Shown here piece by piece: positions 1-8,364 of a stretch of 64,000 nt of DNA. The stretch comes from Lysobacter arenosi (lineage in GTDB: Bacteria > Pseudomonadota > Gammaproteobacteria > Xanthomonadales > Xanthomonadaceae). Position numbers and translations under genes: made by a program. The first letter of the stretch is position 1, and each line of letters begins with the position of its first letter. A model generated the notes under the pieces. It worked only from the letters and a program-made list of their open reading frames with translations, ran no database searches and was not told where the DNA came from. The stretch covers positions 2,232,001 through 2,296,000 of the forward strand of contig NZ_CP071517.1 of assembly GCF_016613475.2 (NCBI RefSeq). Reading direction: 5' to 3'.

Positions 1-469
1 TCGAAGGATGGTCGGCCAGCATCGCCTCCAGGGCGGTGAAGCCCTCTTCGATCCAGTGCAGCACCCAGTTGTCGCGCTCGGGTTGCGGCACGTGCCAGCT
101 GCGGTCGAAGAAGCGCAGGACACGCAGGTTGTTGAGCGGATGGATGTCGCATGCAACCAGCTGCGACAGCGCGCGCACGCGCTGGCGATCGCGCGCCGAG
201 GACGGCAGCAGCGGCGGCTGCGGCCAGGTCTCGTCGAGGTATTCCAGGATCGCCACCGATTGCCGCATCAGGCGATCGCCGTGCTGCAGCACCGGCACCA
301 GTCCCTGCGGATTGGCCTCGCGGAACGCCGGCGTGTGCTGCTCGCCGCCCTCGCGCAACAGGTGCACGGGCACGGTGTCGTAGGCAAGGCCCTTGAGGTT
401 CAGGCCAATGCGGACGCGATAGGCCGCGCTGGAGCGCCAGTACGAATACAGCCGCAGTTGCTCTGCCAC
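1..469 (-). CDS. maiA: maleylacetoacetate isomerase, partial (3' end outside window)
   Basis: Zeta-class glutathione S-transferase-like isomerase that turns maleylacetoacetate into fumarylacetoacetate in cytosolic tyrosine/homogentisate breakdown. About 156 residues are visible. The N-terminus has the thioredoxin-fold signature with the Ser-rich active-site stretch SSAAYRVRIGL near residue 13, and it continues into NPQGLVPVL and the SVAILEYLDE segment typical of the glutathione-binding domain. The reading frame opens with GTG at 469, preceded by a GGAGAGGGG Shine-Dalgarno, and has no in-frame ATG nearby. It lies 76 bases downstream of the fumarylacetoacetase gene on the same strand and is probably cotranscribed with it. 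The C-terminal helical domain is cut off by the window edge. Confidence 0.9.
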   Translation of the reverse strand, partial: MAEQLRLYSYWRSSAAYRVRIGLNLKGLAYDTVPVHLLREGGEQHTPAFREANPQGLVPVLQHGDRLMRQSVAILEYLDETWPQPPLLPSSARDRQRVRALSQLVACDIHPLNNLRVLRFFDRSWHVPQPERDNWVLHWIEEGFTALEAMLADHPS

Positions 470-545
470 GTCCCCTCTCCTCGCCGCATGCGGCGCTGGT
501 CGACTTCGACGCAGCGGGATCGCCCGCTGCGCTTGCTGCAATTAA

Positions 546-1529
546 TCAGCCGGCGCGTTCGATGCGCTGCTCGATTGCGCCGAACACGCTTTCGCCATCG
601 CGCGACAGCATCTCGATGCGGACCACGTCGCCGAAGCTCATGAACGGCGTCAGCGGCTTGCCGTGCTCGAGCGTCTCGACAGTGCGCTTCTCGGCGAAGC
701 ACGAGGCACCCAGCGAGGTGTCCTCGTTGGCGACCGTGCCGGAGCCGACGATGGTGCCGGCCGAGAGCGGACGGGTCTTGGCCGCATGCGCCACCAGCTG
801 GGCAAAACTGAACTGCATGTCCACGCCCGCTTCCGGCGCGCCGAACCATTCGCCATTGATGTGCGTGGTCAATGCCAGGTGCACCTTGCTGTCCTGCCAG
901 GCATCGCCGAGCTCGTCAGGGGTGACGAACACCGGGCTCAGCGCCGAGCGCGGCTTGGACTGCAGGAAGCCGAAGCCCTTGGCCAGCTCGTTCGGGATCA
1001 GGTTGCGCAACGACACGTCGTTGACCAGGCCGACCAGCTGGATGTGCGCGGCCGCCTGCGCCGGCGTCGCCGCCATCGGCACGTCGTCGGTGACGATCAC
1101 CACTTCGGCTTCCAGGTCGATGCCATAGTCCTCGCTCGGCACGCGCACCGGATCGCGCGGGCCATAGAAGCCGGCGCTGACCGCCTGGTACATCAGCGGG
1201 TCGCTGTAGAAACTCTCCGGCACTTCGGCGCCACGGGCGCGGCGGACGCGCTCGACGTGCGGCAGGTAGGCCGAGCCATCGACGAATTCGTAGGCGCGCG
1301 GCAACGGTGCAGCCATGGCGGCCAGGTCCACGTCGAAGGCACCGTCTGCGCTGCCCGCATTGAGCGCGTCGTACAGGGCGTTCAGGCGCGGAGCGGTGTT
1401 GGACCAGTCCTCGAGTGCACGCTGCATCGTTTCAGCGATGCCGGTGGCGCGCACGGCGCGCGACAGATCACGCGAAACCACGACCAGCGTGCCGTCACGA
1501 CCACCTTCCTTCAGGGAACCAAGCTTCAT
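546..1529 (-). CDS. fahA: fumarylacetoacetate hydrolase family protein
   Basis: Cytosolic C-C bond hydrolase of the FAH family, 327 residues, which cleaves fumarylacetoacetate to fumarate and acetoacetate, the last step of tyrosine catabolism. The N-terminal part (SLKEGGRDGTLVVVSRD) is typical of bacterial members. The FAH catalytic core follows from about residue 75, with the acidic metal-binding stretch DLEAEVVIVTDDVP near 145-157 and the FGFLQSKP and GTIVGSGTVANED segments. The pairing with maiA just downstream supports this substrate over other FAH-fold reactions. A 14-bp palindrome centred about 40 bases upstream of the start also lies in front of marR/hppD at 38.5 kb, so control by that MarR regulator is likely. 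Confidence 0.88.
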   Translation of the reverse strand: MKLGSLKEGGRDGTLVVVSRDLSRAVRATGIAETMQRALEDWSNTAPRLNALYDALNAGSADGAFDVDLAAMAAPLPRAYEFVDGSAYLPHVERVRRARGAEVPESFYSDPLMYQAVSAGFYGPRDPVRVPSEDYGIDLEAEVVIVTDDVPMAATPAQAAAHIQLVGLVNDVSLRNLIPNELAKGFGFLQSKPRSALSPVFVTPDELGDAWQDSKVHLALTTHINGEWFGAPEAGVDMQFSFAQLVAHAAKTRPLSAGTIVGSGTVANEDTSLGASCFAEKRTVETLEHGKPLTPFMSFGDVVRIEMLSRDGESVFGAIEQRIERAG

Positions 1530-1562
1530 CGAAACTCCAGATTCGAGCGCGAGGGCGCATTA

Positions 1563-1576
1563 GTTTCAATTGTAAC
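1563..1576. promoter_or_regulatory. putative MarR operator before fahA-maiA
   Basis: GTTTCAATTGTAAC differs by one base from the perfect palindrome GTTTCAATTGAAAC that separates marR from hppD at 38517-38530. It lies 34 bases before the fahA ATG and overlaps a possible minus-strand -10 box (TACAAT, 1574-1569). A repressor bound here would block the promoter. The sequence match is seen directly; binding is inferred. Confidence 0.6.
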
Positions 1577-1611
1577 CGCCTCGCGGCACACGAGGCGATG
1601 GGCTTTGCATT

Positions 1612-1681
1612 GTAGGAGCGGGCGTGCTCGCGATAGCGGTCGCGCGCAGGTCGCACCGGTCGCGAGCAAGCTCGCTCCTAC
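1612..1681. repeat. REP-like inverted repeat
   Basis: GTAGGAGCG...GCTCGCGA is followed about 40 bases later by its inverted partner TCGCGAGCAAGCTCGCTCCTAC. This is the well-known extragenic palindrome type of Pseudomonas and Xanthomonadaceae. It is the only copy I see in the window and fills the gap between fahA and the tRNA-Gln terminator. Confidence 0.7.
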
Positions 1682-1751
1682 CCACATTCAAGGCGTCCCC
1701 ATTACCAGCCACAGTACGTAGCGCGGCCACCAGACCAGACACGCAGACAAC

Positions 1752-1774
1752 AAAAAACCCGCCTTGCGGCGGGC
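1752..1774 (-). terminator. rho-independent terminator after tRNA-Gln
   Basis: Read on the minus strand, a CCCGCC/GGCGGG stem with a four-base loop is followed at once by six T residues. It lies 14 bases past the tRNA 3' end and would stop the tRNA-Gln (and any rplM-rpsI read-through) transcript. Confidence 0.8.
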
Positions 1775-1787
1775 TTCTTGTTTGATA

Positions 1788-1862
1788 TGGCAGCCCCGGA
1801 TGGATTCGAACCACCGAATGCCTGAGTCAGAGTCAGGTGCCTTACCGCTTGGCGACGGGGCT
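1788..1862 (-). tRNA. tRNA-Gln(CTG)
   Basis: A 75-nt cloverleaf with encoded CCA end. The acceptor stem AGCCCCG pairs with CGGGGCT, the D-arm is GCCAAGCGGTAAGGC, the anticodon arm CCTGA-CTCTGAC-TCAGG has anticodon CTG, and the T-arm contains TTCGAAT. The D-arm is nearly identical to that of E. coli tRNA-Gln. It follows rpsI by 24 bases and is closed by the terminator at 1752-1774. Confidence 0.95.
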
Positions 1863-1871
1863 ATGCAATCA

Positions 1872-1901
1872 ATTTTAGCGCAGAAATTAGCGCTTGGAGA
1901 A
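1872..1901 (-). promoter_or_regulatory. possible tRNA-Gln promoter overlapping the end of rpsI
   Basis: On the minus strand TTCTCC (1901-1896) and TAAAAT (1877-1872) are 18 bases apart, and the -10-like box ends nine bases before the tRNA. The upstream box lies in the last codons of rpsI. Weak -35; proposed from sequence only. Confidence 0.35.
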
Positions 1902-2279
1902 CTGGGTAGCGCGACGTGCCTTGTGCAGGCCGACCTTCTTACGCTCGACTTCACGGGCGTCGCGGGTCATGAAGCCAGCCTTGCGCAGCTCGGACTTCAG
2001 GGTTTCGTCGTACTCGACCAGCGCGCGGGCGATGCCCAGGCGGATCGCACCGGCCTGGCCGGTGATGCCGCCGCCGGCGACAGTGACCACGACGTCGAAC
2101 TTGTCGGTCGACTGGGTCAGCTCGAGCGGCTGGCGCACGATCATGCGCGCGGTCTCGCGACCGAAGAACTCATCCAGCGGACGCTGGTTGACGACGATGT
2201 TGCCAGCGCCCTTGCGCAGGAACACGCGGGCGGTGGAGGACTTGCGGCGGCCGGTGCCGTAGTTCTGCTGGATTGCCAT
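1887..2279 (-). CDS. rpsI: 30S ribosomal protein S9 (uS9)
   Basis: Structural protein of the small ribosomal subunit, 130 residues, the usual bacterial length. The N-terminus [15 protein letters not shown], the central [19 protein letters not shown] and the basic tail ending in FSKR, which reaches the P-site tRNA, are all diagnostic. The frame is open further upstream, but ATG at 2279 matches the conserved start and lies just after rplM (10 bases away). It is cotranscribed with rplM as in most bacteria. Confidence 0.98.
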   Translation of the reverse strand: MAIQQNYGTGRRKSSTARVFLRKGAGNIVVNQRPLDEFFGRETARMIVRQPLELTQSTDKFDVVVTVAGGGITGQAGAIRLGIARALVEYDETLKSELRKAGFMTRDAREVERKKVGLHKARRATQFSKR

Positions 2280-2289
2280 GTGATGTCTC

Positions 2290-2718
2290 TTAGATATCCA
2301 GCTGCTGCGGCTGCTGGGCGGCGTGCGGATGCTCGGAGCCCTTGTAGACCTTGAGCTTGCGGTACATGGCACGGCCGAGCGGATTCTTCGGCAGCATGCC
2401 CTTGACGGCGGTCTCGATGACGCGCTCGGGATGGCGCTCAAGCGCCTGGGCGAGGGTCTCGGTCTTCAGGTTGCCGATGTAGCCGGTGAAGCGGTGGTAC
2501 TGCTTGTCGGCGAGCTTGTTGCCGGTGACGGCAATCTTTTCGGCGTTGATCACAATGAGGTAGTCACCCGTATCGACGTGCGGGGTGAAAACCGGCTTGT
2601 GCTTGCCGCGCAGGCGGCGGGCGAGTTCGGAGGCCAGGCGACCCAGGGTCTTGCCCTCGGCGTTGACCACGTACCAGTCACGCTGGACGGTCTCGTTTTT
2701 GGCGGTAAAAGTCTTCAT
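2290..2718 (-). CDS. rplM: 50S ribosomal protein L13 (uL13)
   Basis: Early-assembling large-subunit protein, 142 residues, as in E. coli. It begins [18 protein letters not shown] and carries the conserved [20 protein letters not shown] block and the [19 protein letters not shown] motif. The open frame extends upstream, but ATG at 2718 gives the family N-terminus. It is the first gene of the rplM-rpsI operon. The 167 bases before it, up to the divergent glcF-like gene, must hold both promoters; I see no clear L13 leader structure. Confidence 0.98.
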   Translation of the reverse strand: MKTFTAKNETVQRDWYVVNAEGKTLGRLASELARRLRGKHKPVFTPHVDTGDYLIVINAEKIAVTGNKLADKQYHRFTGYIGNLKTETLAQALERHPERVIETAVKGMLPKNPLGRAMYRKLKVYKGSEHPHAAQQPQQLDI

Positions 2719-2885
2719 GACGTGTCTGGTAGGTGCGTTGTCGGGCTGATTCCGCAGGCAATCCGGCTGGGCCGAACCGCAGAATTTCGCCACGCGCTGT
2801 GAAAGAAGCGGAATCATAGCGGGCCAGGCGGGGCCGCGCAACCCATTGGACTGAACACAAATAGCCGGGTGCTAGCATTTCTGCG

Positions 2886-4079
2886 ATGCCAACCCCCGCC
2901 CCAGCCCCTGCCCCGCGCCAGCCCGACCCCCTGGTGGCATTGGCTGACCGCTGCGTGCAATGCGGCCTGTGCCTGCCGGCCTGTCCTACTTACGGGGCGG
3001 CCCGCGTCGAGAGCGAATCCCCGCGTGGCCGCATCGCCCTCGCCAAGGCCTGGGCCGTGGGGACCATCGAGCCGACCGCGGCCGGCGAGGCCCACCTGGA
3101 CCACTGCCTTGGCTGCCGCAGCTGCGAATCGGTATGTCCGGCGGGCGTGCAGTATGGCGAATTGCTCACGACCGCGCGCGCAAGGCAACGGCAGCGACGC
3201 CTGCCTGGCTGGCAACAGCGCGGCATCGAGCGCCTGGTCCGGCGGCCCCGGCTGCTGGCTGGCCTGCTGGGGCTGTACCGCCTGCTCCGTCCCTGGCTGC
3301 CGGCTCGCTGGCGGCGCTTGCCTGCCCCGCCAGCCCCGGTCGCTGGCGCAACCGGATCGCGGACGGATTCCCGCATCGCGCTGTTTACCGGTTGCGTGGC
3401 CCGACCCTATGAGGCCGGACTGCGCAGAGGCCTGATCGACTGTTTGGCCGCCATGGGGATCGCCATCGCCGAACCGGCCGCGCAGAACTGCTGCGGCAGC
3501 GTGCATGCGCATGCCGGCAACGAGGACGCCGCCTCGGCATTGGCGCGGCAGAATCGCGACGCCTTCGCCGGCGCGCAGACGGTGCTGACGCTCGCCAGCG
3601 GTTGCCACGAATCGGTGGCCCGATCGCTGGATGGCGCGGCGCGCGTGACCGATGCGATCGAATTCCTCGAGGAACAGATGCTCGCCCGCGGCACCGCGCT
3701 GCGTTGGCGCCGCTGCGACGAACGCATTGCACTGCACCTGCCCTGCACGCAGCGCAATGTTGTGCGCTCGGTCGCTTCGCTGCGGCGGCTGCTATCCGCC
3801 GTTCCGGGCCTGCAGGTGATCGAGCTCGACCGGGGCCTGGGCTGCTGCGGCGCCGCCGGCGTGCAGATGCTGGCCGAACCGCAGCGCGCCGACGAGTTCC
3901 GCGCGCCGCTGCTGGAGCAGCTGCACGAATCCGGCGCCACGCGCCTGCTCAGCGCCAACATCGGTTGCCGCCTGCATCTGGCGGCGGGTACCGGGGTACT
4001 GGTGCAGCATCCGCTCGAGTTCCTTGCAGGGCTGGTCGAGGCGACCCCTTCATCGGCCCCTTCGGCCGTGTCCGGGTAA
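2886..4079 (+). CDS. GlcF-like (Fe-S)-binding oxidoreductase subunit
   Basis: 397 residues resembling the iron-sulfur subunit of glycolate oxidase and related lactate/glycerol dehydrogenases. Two [4Fe-4S] ferredoxin motifs are complete: C23/C26/C29/C33 and C74/C77/C80/C84. Two cysteine-rich CCG domains follow, with NCCGS near residue 200 and GCCGAAG near 322, which can bind a further cluster or pass electrons to quinones. The first ten residues are a Pro-Ala stretch. The flavin subunits GlcD and GlcE are not next to it, so the partner and substrate are unknown. It ends nine bases before coq7, which may place it in one transcript with this quinone-synthesis gene. Confidence 0.8.
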   Translation: MPTPAPAPAPRQPDPLVALADRCVQCGLCLPACPTYGAARVESESPRGRIALAKAWAVGTIEPTAAGEAHLDHCLGCRSCESVCPAGVQYGELLTTARARQRQRRLPGWQQRGIERLVRRPRLLAGLLGLYRLLRPWLPARWRRLPAPPAPVAGATGSRTDSRIALFTGCVARPYEAGLRRGLIDCLAAMGIAIAEPAAQNCCGSVHAHAGNEDAASALARQNRDAFAGAQTVLTLASGCHESVARSLDGAARVTDAIEFLEEQMLARGTALRWRRCDERIALHLPCTQRNVVRSVASLRRLLSAVPGLQVIELDRGLGCCGAAGVQMLAEPQRADEFRAPLLEQLHESGATRLLSANIGCRLHLAAGTGVLVQHPLEFLAGLVEATPSSAPSAVSG

Positions 4080-4088
4080 ACTTCCGCC

Positions 4089-4733
4089 ATGGACACGACA
4101 CGCGAACTCACGCAACTCGACCGCTTCCTCACCGACACGCAACGTGCGCTGGACACCGTGTTCGGCGCCCCTGCCGCGATGCGCGCCAACCCTTCGTCCG
4201 ATGTCGCGCAGATCGAACTCGACGACGACGAGCGCCAGCACTCGGCGGGCCTGATGCGCATCAACCATGTCGGCGAGGTCTGCGCGCAGGCGCTGTACTG
4301 CGGCCAGGCCGCGGTCGCGCGCGATCCGGCGACGCGCGAACACCTGCTCGAGGCGGCGCAGGAGGAAACCGACCACCTGGCCTGGTGCGCCGACCGCCTG
4401 CGCGAACTCGACAGCCGCCCGAGCCTGCTCAATCCGATCTGGTATGCCGGCAGTTTCGCCATCGGCGCACTCGCCGGCCTGCGCGGGGACGGCTGGAACC
4501 TGGGCTTCGTGGTCGAGACCGAACGCCAGGTCGAGGCGCATATCGACGAACACCTCGACTCCCTGCCCGCCGCCGACGCGCGCAGCCGCGCGATCCTGGA
4601 AGTGATGAAGGCCGACGAGGCGCGCCATGCCGACAACGCAGAAGCCGCCGGCGCGCGCATCCTGCCGATGCCGGTGCCGACGCTGATGGCGGCGGCGTCG
4701 AAGCTGATGAAGGCCGTGGCATACAGGCTGTGA
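4089..4733 (+). CDS. coq7: 3-demethoxyubiquinol 3-hydroxylase (Coq7)
   Basis: Di-iron carboxylate monooxygenase that performs the last ring hydroxylation of ubiquinone synthesis at the inner membrane. The protein has 214 residues. The ferritin-like four-helix core shows the iron ligands in order: [10 protein letters not shown] (Glu63), [11 protein letters not shown] (Glu93/His96), the [11 protein letters not shown] helix, and the closing KADEARHAD motif. The segment around residues 120-140 ([14 protein letters not shown]) is hydrophobic and fits the monotopic membrane contact. It is nine bases downstream of the glcF-like gene, and a bidirectional terminator at 4963-4989 separates it from convergent speD. 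Confidence 0.95.
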   Translation: MDTTRELTQLDRFLTDTQRALDTVFGAPAAMRANPSSDVAQIELDDDERQHSAGLMRINHVGEVCAQALYCGQAAVARDPATREHLLEAAQEETDHLAWCADRLRELDSRPSLLNPIWYAGSFAIGALAGLRGDGWNLGFVVETERQVEAHIDEHLDSLPAADARSRAILEVMKADEARHADNAEAAGARILPMPVPTLMAAASKLMKAVAYRL

Positions 4734-4747
4734 CCTGAGAACAACGT

Positions 4748-4779
4748 CCATGGGTTCCCGCCTTCGCGGGAGTGACGGG
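4748..4779. repeat. short dispersed hairpin repeat (CCCGC-TTCG-GCGGG type)
   Basis: Copy of the common ~25-30 bp palindrome with a CCCGC..GCGGG hairpin followed by a TGACGG end. Its minus-strand translation gives the familiar HSREGGNP of spurious proteins. Further copies lie at 24775-24910, 31081-31110 and 40693-40720. Confidence 0.65.
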
Positions 4780-4785
4780 TAATGG

Positions 4786-4927
4786 CCGAAGTCCATGCAA
4801 TCAATTGCCGAAGCGTCGTCCGCCGGGTCGGGGATTGCGCAGCAGTGGGCCATGGATGGCCCACGCCCCGCATCAGACAGGATGTCTGACTAAGGGGCGG
4901 AGCAATCCCCGGCCCGGCGGACGACGC
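4786..4927 (-). repeat. structured repeat element, copy 1
   Basis: Imperfect palindrome with a 115-bp core at 4813-4927. The outer ends GCGTCGTCCGCCGGG and CCCGGCGGACGACGC pair perfectly over 15 bp and continue as CGGGGATTGC/GCAATCCCCG. Inside are a palindromic hairpin (4845-4864, GTGGGCCAT/ATGGCCCAC) and a second hairpin (TCAGACA-GGA-TGTCTGA, 4873-4889) enclosed by GCCCC/GGGGC. The whole could fold as a three-way junction. A second copy with the same core length lies at 24613 on the other strand. Positions 4786-4812 are weakly similar to the flank of that copy. There is no gene inside. Confidence 0.8.
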
Positions 4928-4962
4928 CGCTCCGACGCCCTGGCCTTTCGCCTGCAGAAAAG

Positions 4963-4989
4963 AAAAAGGCCGGCATTGCCGGCCTTTTT
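4963..4989. terminator. bidirectional terminator between coq7 and speD
   Basis: AAAAA, GGCCGGC-ATT-GCCGGCC, TTTTT. The A and T runs flank a seven-pair GC stem, so the hairpin is followed by U residues on either strand. It serves convergent coq7 (+) and speD (-). Confidence 0.88.
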
Positions 4990-5008
4990 CATTGCGCAAC
5001 CGCTGACC

Positions 5009-5803
5009 TCAGTCGGCCAGGTTGCGGCCGTGGTAGAGCTCTTCGATCTCGCGCTTGAGGCGCGCCTCGATCTTCATGCGCTCCTTGAACGACAGGTTCT
5101 TGGCCTTCTCCTCGAACAGATAGTTGTCGAGGTCGAATTCCTTCAGGTGCATCTTCGTGTGGAAGATGTTTTCCTGGTAGACATTCACGTCGAGCATCTC
5201 GTAGCGCGACTTGATGTTCTTGGCCAGGTAGTCCTGGATCGAATTGATCTTGTGGTCGATGTAGTGCTTGCGGCCCTTGATGTCGCGCGTGAAGCCGCGC
5301 ACCCGGTAGTCCATGATGACGATGTCGGACTCGAGGCTCTCGATCAGGTAGTTCAAGGCCTTCAGCGGCGAAATCACGCCGCAGGTCGCCACGTCGATGT
5401 CGGCGCGGAAGGTCGCGATGCCGTTGTCCGGATGCGTCTCCGGATAGGTGTGCACCGTGATGTGCGACTTGTCCATGTGCGCGACGACGGCGTCGGAAAT
5501 GATTTCCTTGCCCGCGTCCTTCTTGTCGATCACCGGCTCCTCGGAAATGAGGATGGTCACCGACGCGCCCTGCGGATCGTAATCCTGGCGGGCGATGTTG
5601 AGGATGTTGGCGCCGATGATCTCCGCCACATCCGTCAGGATCTGCGTCAACCGGTCGGCGTTGTAGGCCTCGTCGATATACTCGATGTAACGACGGCGCT
5701 CGTCCTCGGATGCCGCGAAGCAGACATCGTAGATATTGAACGAGAGAGCCTTGGTGAGGTTGTTGAAACCCTGCAACCTCAGGCGAGGCAACGGCTTGAC
5801 CAC
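5009..5803 (-). CDS. speD: S-adenosylmethionine decarboxylase proenzyme
   Basis: Makes decarboxylated SAM, the aminopropyl donor for spermidine. It is a pyruvoyl enzyme that cleaves itself. The 264 residues match the E. coli-type (class 1A) enzyme. The processing site is in [12 protein letters not shown], with Ser113 becoming the pyruvoyl group. The catalytic cysteine corresponds to Cys141 in [12 protein letters not shown]. The start is GTG at 5803, which gives the family N-terminus [15 protein letters not shown]; the Shine-Dalgarno is weak. It is divergent from clp, with 216 bases between them for both promoters. No spermidine synthase is adjacent. Confidence 0.96.
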   Translation of the reverse strand: MVKPLPRLRLQGFNNLTKALSFNIYDVCFAASEDERRRYIEYIDEAYNADRLTQILTDVAEIIGANILNIARQDYDPQGASVTILISEEPVIDKKDAGKEIISDAVVAHMDKSHITVHTYPETHPDNGIATFRADIDVATCGVISPLKALNYLIESLESDIVIMDYRVRGFTRDIKGRKHYIDHKINSIQDYLAKNIKSRYEMLDVNVYQENIFHTKMHLKEFDLDNYLFEEKAKNLSFKERMKIEARLKREIEELYHGRNLAD

Positions 5804-6019
5804 GGTGGGGGGTCCCGGTACGGCGGTGAGGGGCGAGATTATGAGGCAATTGTCGTTACGGGGGAACGCGCGCGTAGCGACGGGTCCACTGGGCCCGCCG
5901 AACCTGAACCGGCACTGCCGTCACAGGTTCAGCTTCCGCCGGGGTGACGCTCTGCGGCGGATATTTGCCCAAAGCGTTAGTTCGGCCTAAGCTCGACGCA
6001 TCACAAAACCTTCACGCCC

Positions 6020-6709
6020 ATGTCCGCCAATCCGGTTGTTACCTCGCCTGCCCTGCGCCGAACCAACAGCCCACTGCTGCCGGACGGCGCGACCATTGAG
6101 CGATTCCTTGCTCATTGCCACCGTCGTCGCTACCCGTCGCGCACCGACGTGTTCCGGCCCGGTGACCCGGCCAGCACGCTCTATTACATCGTCTCCGGCT
6201 CGGTCAGCATCATCACCGAGGAAGAGGACGGTCGCGAACTGGTGCTGGGCTACTTCGGCCCCGGCGAGTTCGTCGGCGAGCTGGGCTTGTTCATCGCCAG
6301 CGACCAGCGCGAGGTGATTCTGCGCACGCGCAGCACCTGCGAGCTGGCCGAGATCGGCCACGAGCGCCTCTACGACCTGTTCCTGACGCGCCTGTCGCTG
6401 GACGCCCCGAAGCTGCTCTACGCCATCGGCGCGCAGATCTCGCGGCGCCTGCTCGACACCAGCCGCAAGGCCGGCCGCCTGGCCTTCCTCGACGTCACCG
6501 ACCGCATCGTCCGTGCCCTGCACGACCTGGCCAAGGAACCCGAGGCGATGAGCCACCCGCAGGGCACCCAGATCCGCGTCTCGCGCCAGGAGCTGTCGCG
6601 CCTGGTGGGTTGCTCGCGCGAAATGGCTGGTCGCGTGCTCAAGAAGCTGCAGGCTGACGAGAAGCTCCACGCCCGCGGCAAGACCGTCGTCCTCTTCGGC
6701 ACCCGCTAG
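6020..6709 (+). CDS. clp: Clp, Crp-like c-di-GMP-responsive regulator
   Basis: Global transcription factor of Xanthomonadaceae, 229 residues. The cyclic-nucleotide-binding beta roll spans about residues 25-140 (FRPGDPASTLYYIVSGSV, GEFVGELGLF). The dimerisation helix follows, then a winged helix-turn-helix near 185-215 (VSRQELSRLVGCSREMAGR). In xanthomonads and Lysobacter this protein binds target promoters as the free form, is released by c-di-GMP, and controls secreted enzymes, antibiotics and motility. The diguanylate cyclase at 52500 is one possible source of that signal. Its TAG stop overlaps the GTG start of the acetyltransferase gene that follows. Confidence 0.95.
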   Translation: MSANPVVTSPALRRTNSPLLPDGATIERFLAHCHRRRYPSRTDVFRPGDPASTLYYIVSGSVSIITEEEDGRELVLGYFGPGEFVGELGLFIASDQREVILRTRSTCELAEIGHERLYDLFLTRLSLDAPKLLYAIGAQISRRLLDTSRKAGRLAFLDVTDRIVRALHDLAKEPEAMSHPQGTQIRVSRQELSRLVGCSREMAGRVLKKLQADEKLHARGKTVVLFGTR

Positions 6710-7170
6710 TGGGACGCGTCGCCGGTTCCGCCGACACCTCGATCCGGGTGCGGGCCGCGGAACTCGGCGACGCCAGCGACGTCGCGCGGCTGCTGGGCGA
6801 ACTGGGCTACCCGTGCAAGCGCGACGAGGCCGCCGAACGCATTGCGGTGGTCCGCCACGACCCGCGCCAGCACCTGCTGCTGGCCGAGATCGACGGCGAT
6901 ACCTGCGGCCTGGTGTCGCTGTACACCCTCTACTCGGTGGTCCACGGCGACGAACTGGCGCGCATCACCGGACTGGTGGTGCAGGCCGGCTGCCAGGGCC
7001 GGGGCATCGGCCGGCGCCTGCTGCGCGAAGTCGAACTGATCTCCCGCCGCCTCGGCGTGCGTCGCATCGAAGTCACCAGCAACGCCCGCCGCGCCGAAGC
7101 CCATGCCTTCTATCGCCATTGCGGCTACGCTGACGGCTCGCTGCGCTTCATCAAGGCGCTCGGCGACTAG
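6709..7170 (+). CDS. GNAT family N-acetyltransferase
   Basis: 153-residue acetyl-CoA-dependent acetyltransferase of unknown substrate. The acetyl-CoA-binding motif A is clear: ITGLVVQAGCQGRGIGRRLL at about residues 85-105, with the Q/R-x-x-G-x-G signature. Motif B (SNARRAEAHAFYRHCGY) follows near 124-140. It starts with GTG at 6709, sharing its first base with the clp stop (TAGTG), so its translation is probably coupled to clp. This suggests a role in the Clp regulon or modification of a nearby protein, but the sequence does not name the target. Confidence 0.85.
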   Translation: MGRVAGSADTSIRVRAAELGDASDVARLLGELGYPCKRDEAAERIAVVRHDPRQHLLLAEIDGDTCGLVSLYTLYSVVHGDELARITGLVVQAGCQGRGIGRRLLREVELISRRLGVRRIEVTSNARRAEAHAFYRHCGYADGSLRFIKALGD

Positions 7171-7221
7171 GCAGCCGCCAATACGCCAATAAACTTTCAC
7201 CAACCCCAGCAAGGACCGCCG

Positions 7222-7593
7222 ATGCAGTGCCCGAAGTGCAGTTCGCCGATGGAAACCATCGACCTTCTTTCTTCGCGCTCGCAGCGCTGCACGAATTGCA
7301 GCGGGCTGTGGTTCCTCATGGGCGAGGAGCGCCTCCTCAAGGCCCAGGCCGAGGTCGTGGACACCGGCGATGCCGCGGTCGGCGCGCAATACAACCACGT
7401 CGACCGGATCAAGTGCCCGAGCTGCGTCGACAGCCAGCTGGTGCGCATGGTCGACCCGCAGCAGCCGCACATCTGGTTCGAAAGCTGCAGCTTCTGCTTC
7501 GGACGCTTCTACGACGCCGGCGAGTTCCGCGACTTCGCCGAGCGCACGCTGCTGGAGTTCTTCCAGGACATGGACGCGCCCGAGCGCGTCTAG
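7222..7593 (+). CDS. TFIIB-type zinc-ribbon protein
   Basis: 123-residue protein with a zf-TFIIB-like N-terminal ribbon (MQCPKCSSPM...CTNCSGLW, cysteines at 3, 6, 26, 29) and a second CxxC pair set (CPSC near 72, CSFC near 94). The C-terminal region (FYDAGEFRDFAERTLLEFF) is acidic and helical. Such proteins are widespread in proteobacteria and have no settled function; metal binding or nucleic-acid contact is likely. It is 51 bases after the acetyltransferase on the same strand and may end the clp transcript. Confidence 0.75.
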   Translation: MQCPKCSSPMETIDLLSSRSQRCTNCSGLWFLMGEERLLKAQAEVVDTGDAAVGAQYNHVDRIKCPSCVDSQLVRMVDPQQPHIWFESCSFCFGRFYDAGEFRDFAERTLLEFFQDMDAPERV

Positions 7594-7644
7594 TCCTGGT
7601 CGCGACCGGGCGCGTCCAGCCCGCGACCGGGCGCGATCGGGCGA

Positions 7645-8364
7645 TCACGAAACCCGGTCGCCGCCGCGCTGCTTGCAGCCCCAGTTGAGGATCGGCGTTC
7701 CCGGCGGCAGCACGCGGCGGAACATAGCCACCCGGCTGTGCTTGGGATTGACCACCACCGGCTTGCGCGCCGCCTGCAGCAACGGCAGGTCGGCGCTGCT
7801 GTCGGAATAGGCCACCGCGATCTGGTCGTAACCGGCGTCCCAGATCATCCGCATCTTGTTGCGGTGGTGGCAGTGCTCGACCGTGATCATGCCGCCCAGG
7901 AACGGCCCGCTGATGCTGCCGATCACCGGCAGGTCCTCGTGGGCGACGAAGTCGAGGATCGCGCGCGCCAGTTCCGGCGAGGCGCCGGTGGCGATGATCA
8001 CGCGGTCACCCGCGTCGCGGTGGCGCTGCAGCACCTTGAGCGCCACCGGCAGCAGCCGCCCGCGGATCTGCCGCATGTGCGTGCGCACGTACTCGTCGAT
8101 CAGATGGTCCATGTCGCCACGGCGGTGCGTGCCGACGGTGCCGATCCACAGGTACGCCGAGATCGCCCGTCGCCGCGTCGGCAGCCACGCGATCATCGGC
8201 AGCAGCAACGGCGAGAGCAGTACCGCAGCGGTGATCCGCGCCCAATGGCGCTGGATCAGCCACAGCACCAGGTGGCTGCCGGAATCGCCGTTGTACAACG
8301 TGTGGTCGAAGTCGAACACGACCAGCGGCGAGTACGGACGCCCGGGATCCATCTCCGTGCTCAT
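7645..8364 (-). CDS. HAD-IB family phosphatase
   Basis: 239-residue haloacid dehalogenase-superfamily hydrolase, subfamily IB (SerB-like). Motif I is VVFDFDHTL with nucleophile Asp18 and Asp20, motif II is IIATGAS near residue 125, and motif IV is [11 protein letters not shown] near 185, with the two acids that bind magnesium. A hydrophobic helix ([18 protein letters not shown], residues 44-61) lies in the cap region, as in membrane-associated members. Its ATG overlaps the trpC stop by four bases, so it is the last gene of the trpGDC transcript, though no Trp-pathway role is known for it. The substrate is unknown. Confidence 0.85.
   Translation of the reverse strand: MSTEMDPGRPYSPLVVFDFDHTLYNGDSGSHLVLWLIQRHWARITAAVLLSPLLLPMIAWLPTRRRAISAYLWIGTVGTHRRGDMDHLIDEYVRTHMRQIRGRLLPVALKVLQRHRDAGDRVIIATGASPELARAILDFVAHEDLPVIGSISGPFLGGMITVEHCHHRNKMRMIWDAGYDQIAVAYSDSSADLPLLQAARKPVVVNPKHSRVAMFRRVLPPGTPILNWGCKQRGGDRVS

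Noticed and set aside
7598..7640. Short direct repeats (GCGACCGGGCGCG) between the zinc-ribbon gene and the phosphatase gene
   Set aside because: Only two imperfect units with an extra partial one; could be chance in GC-rich DNA and there is no array or hairpin with a U run.
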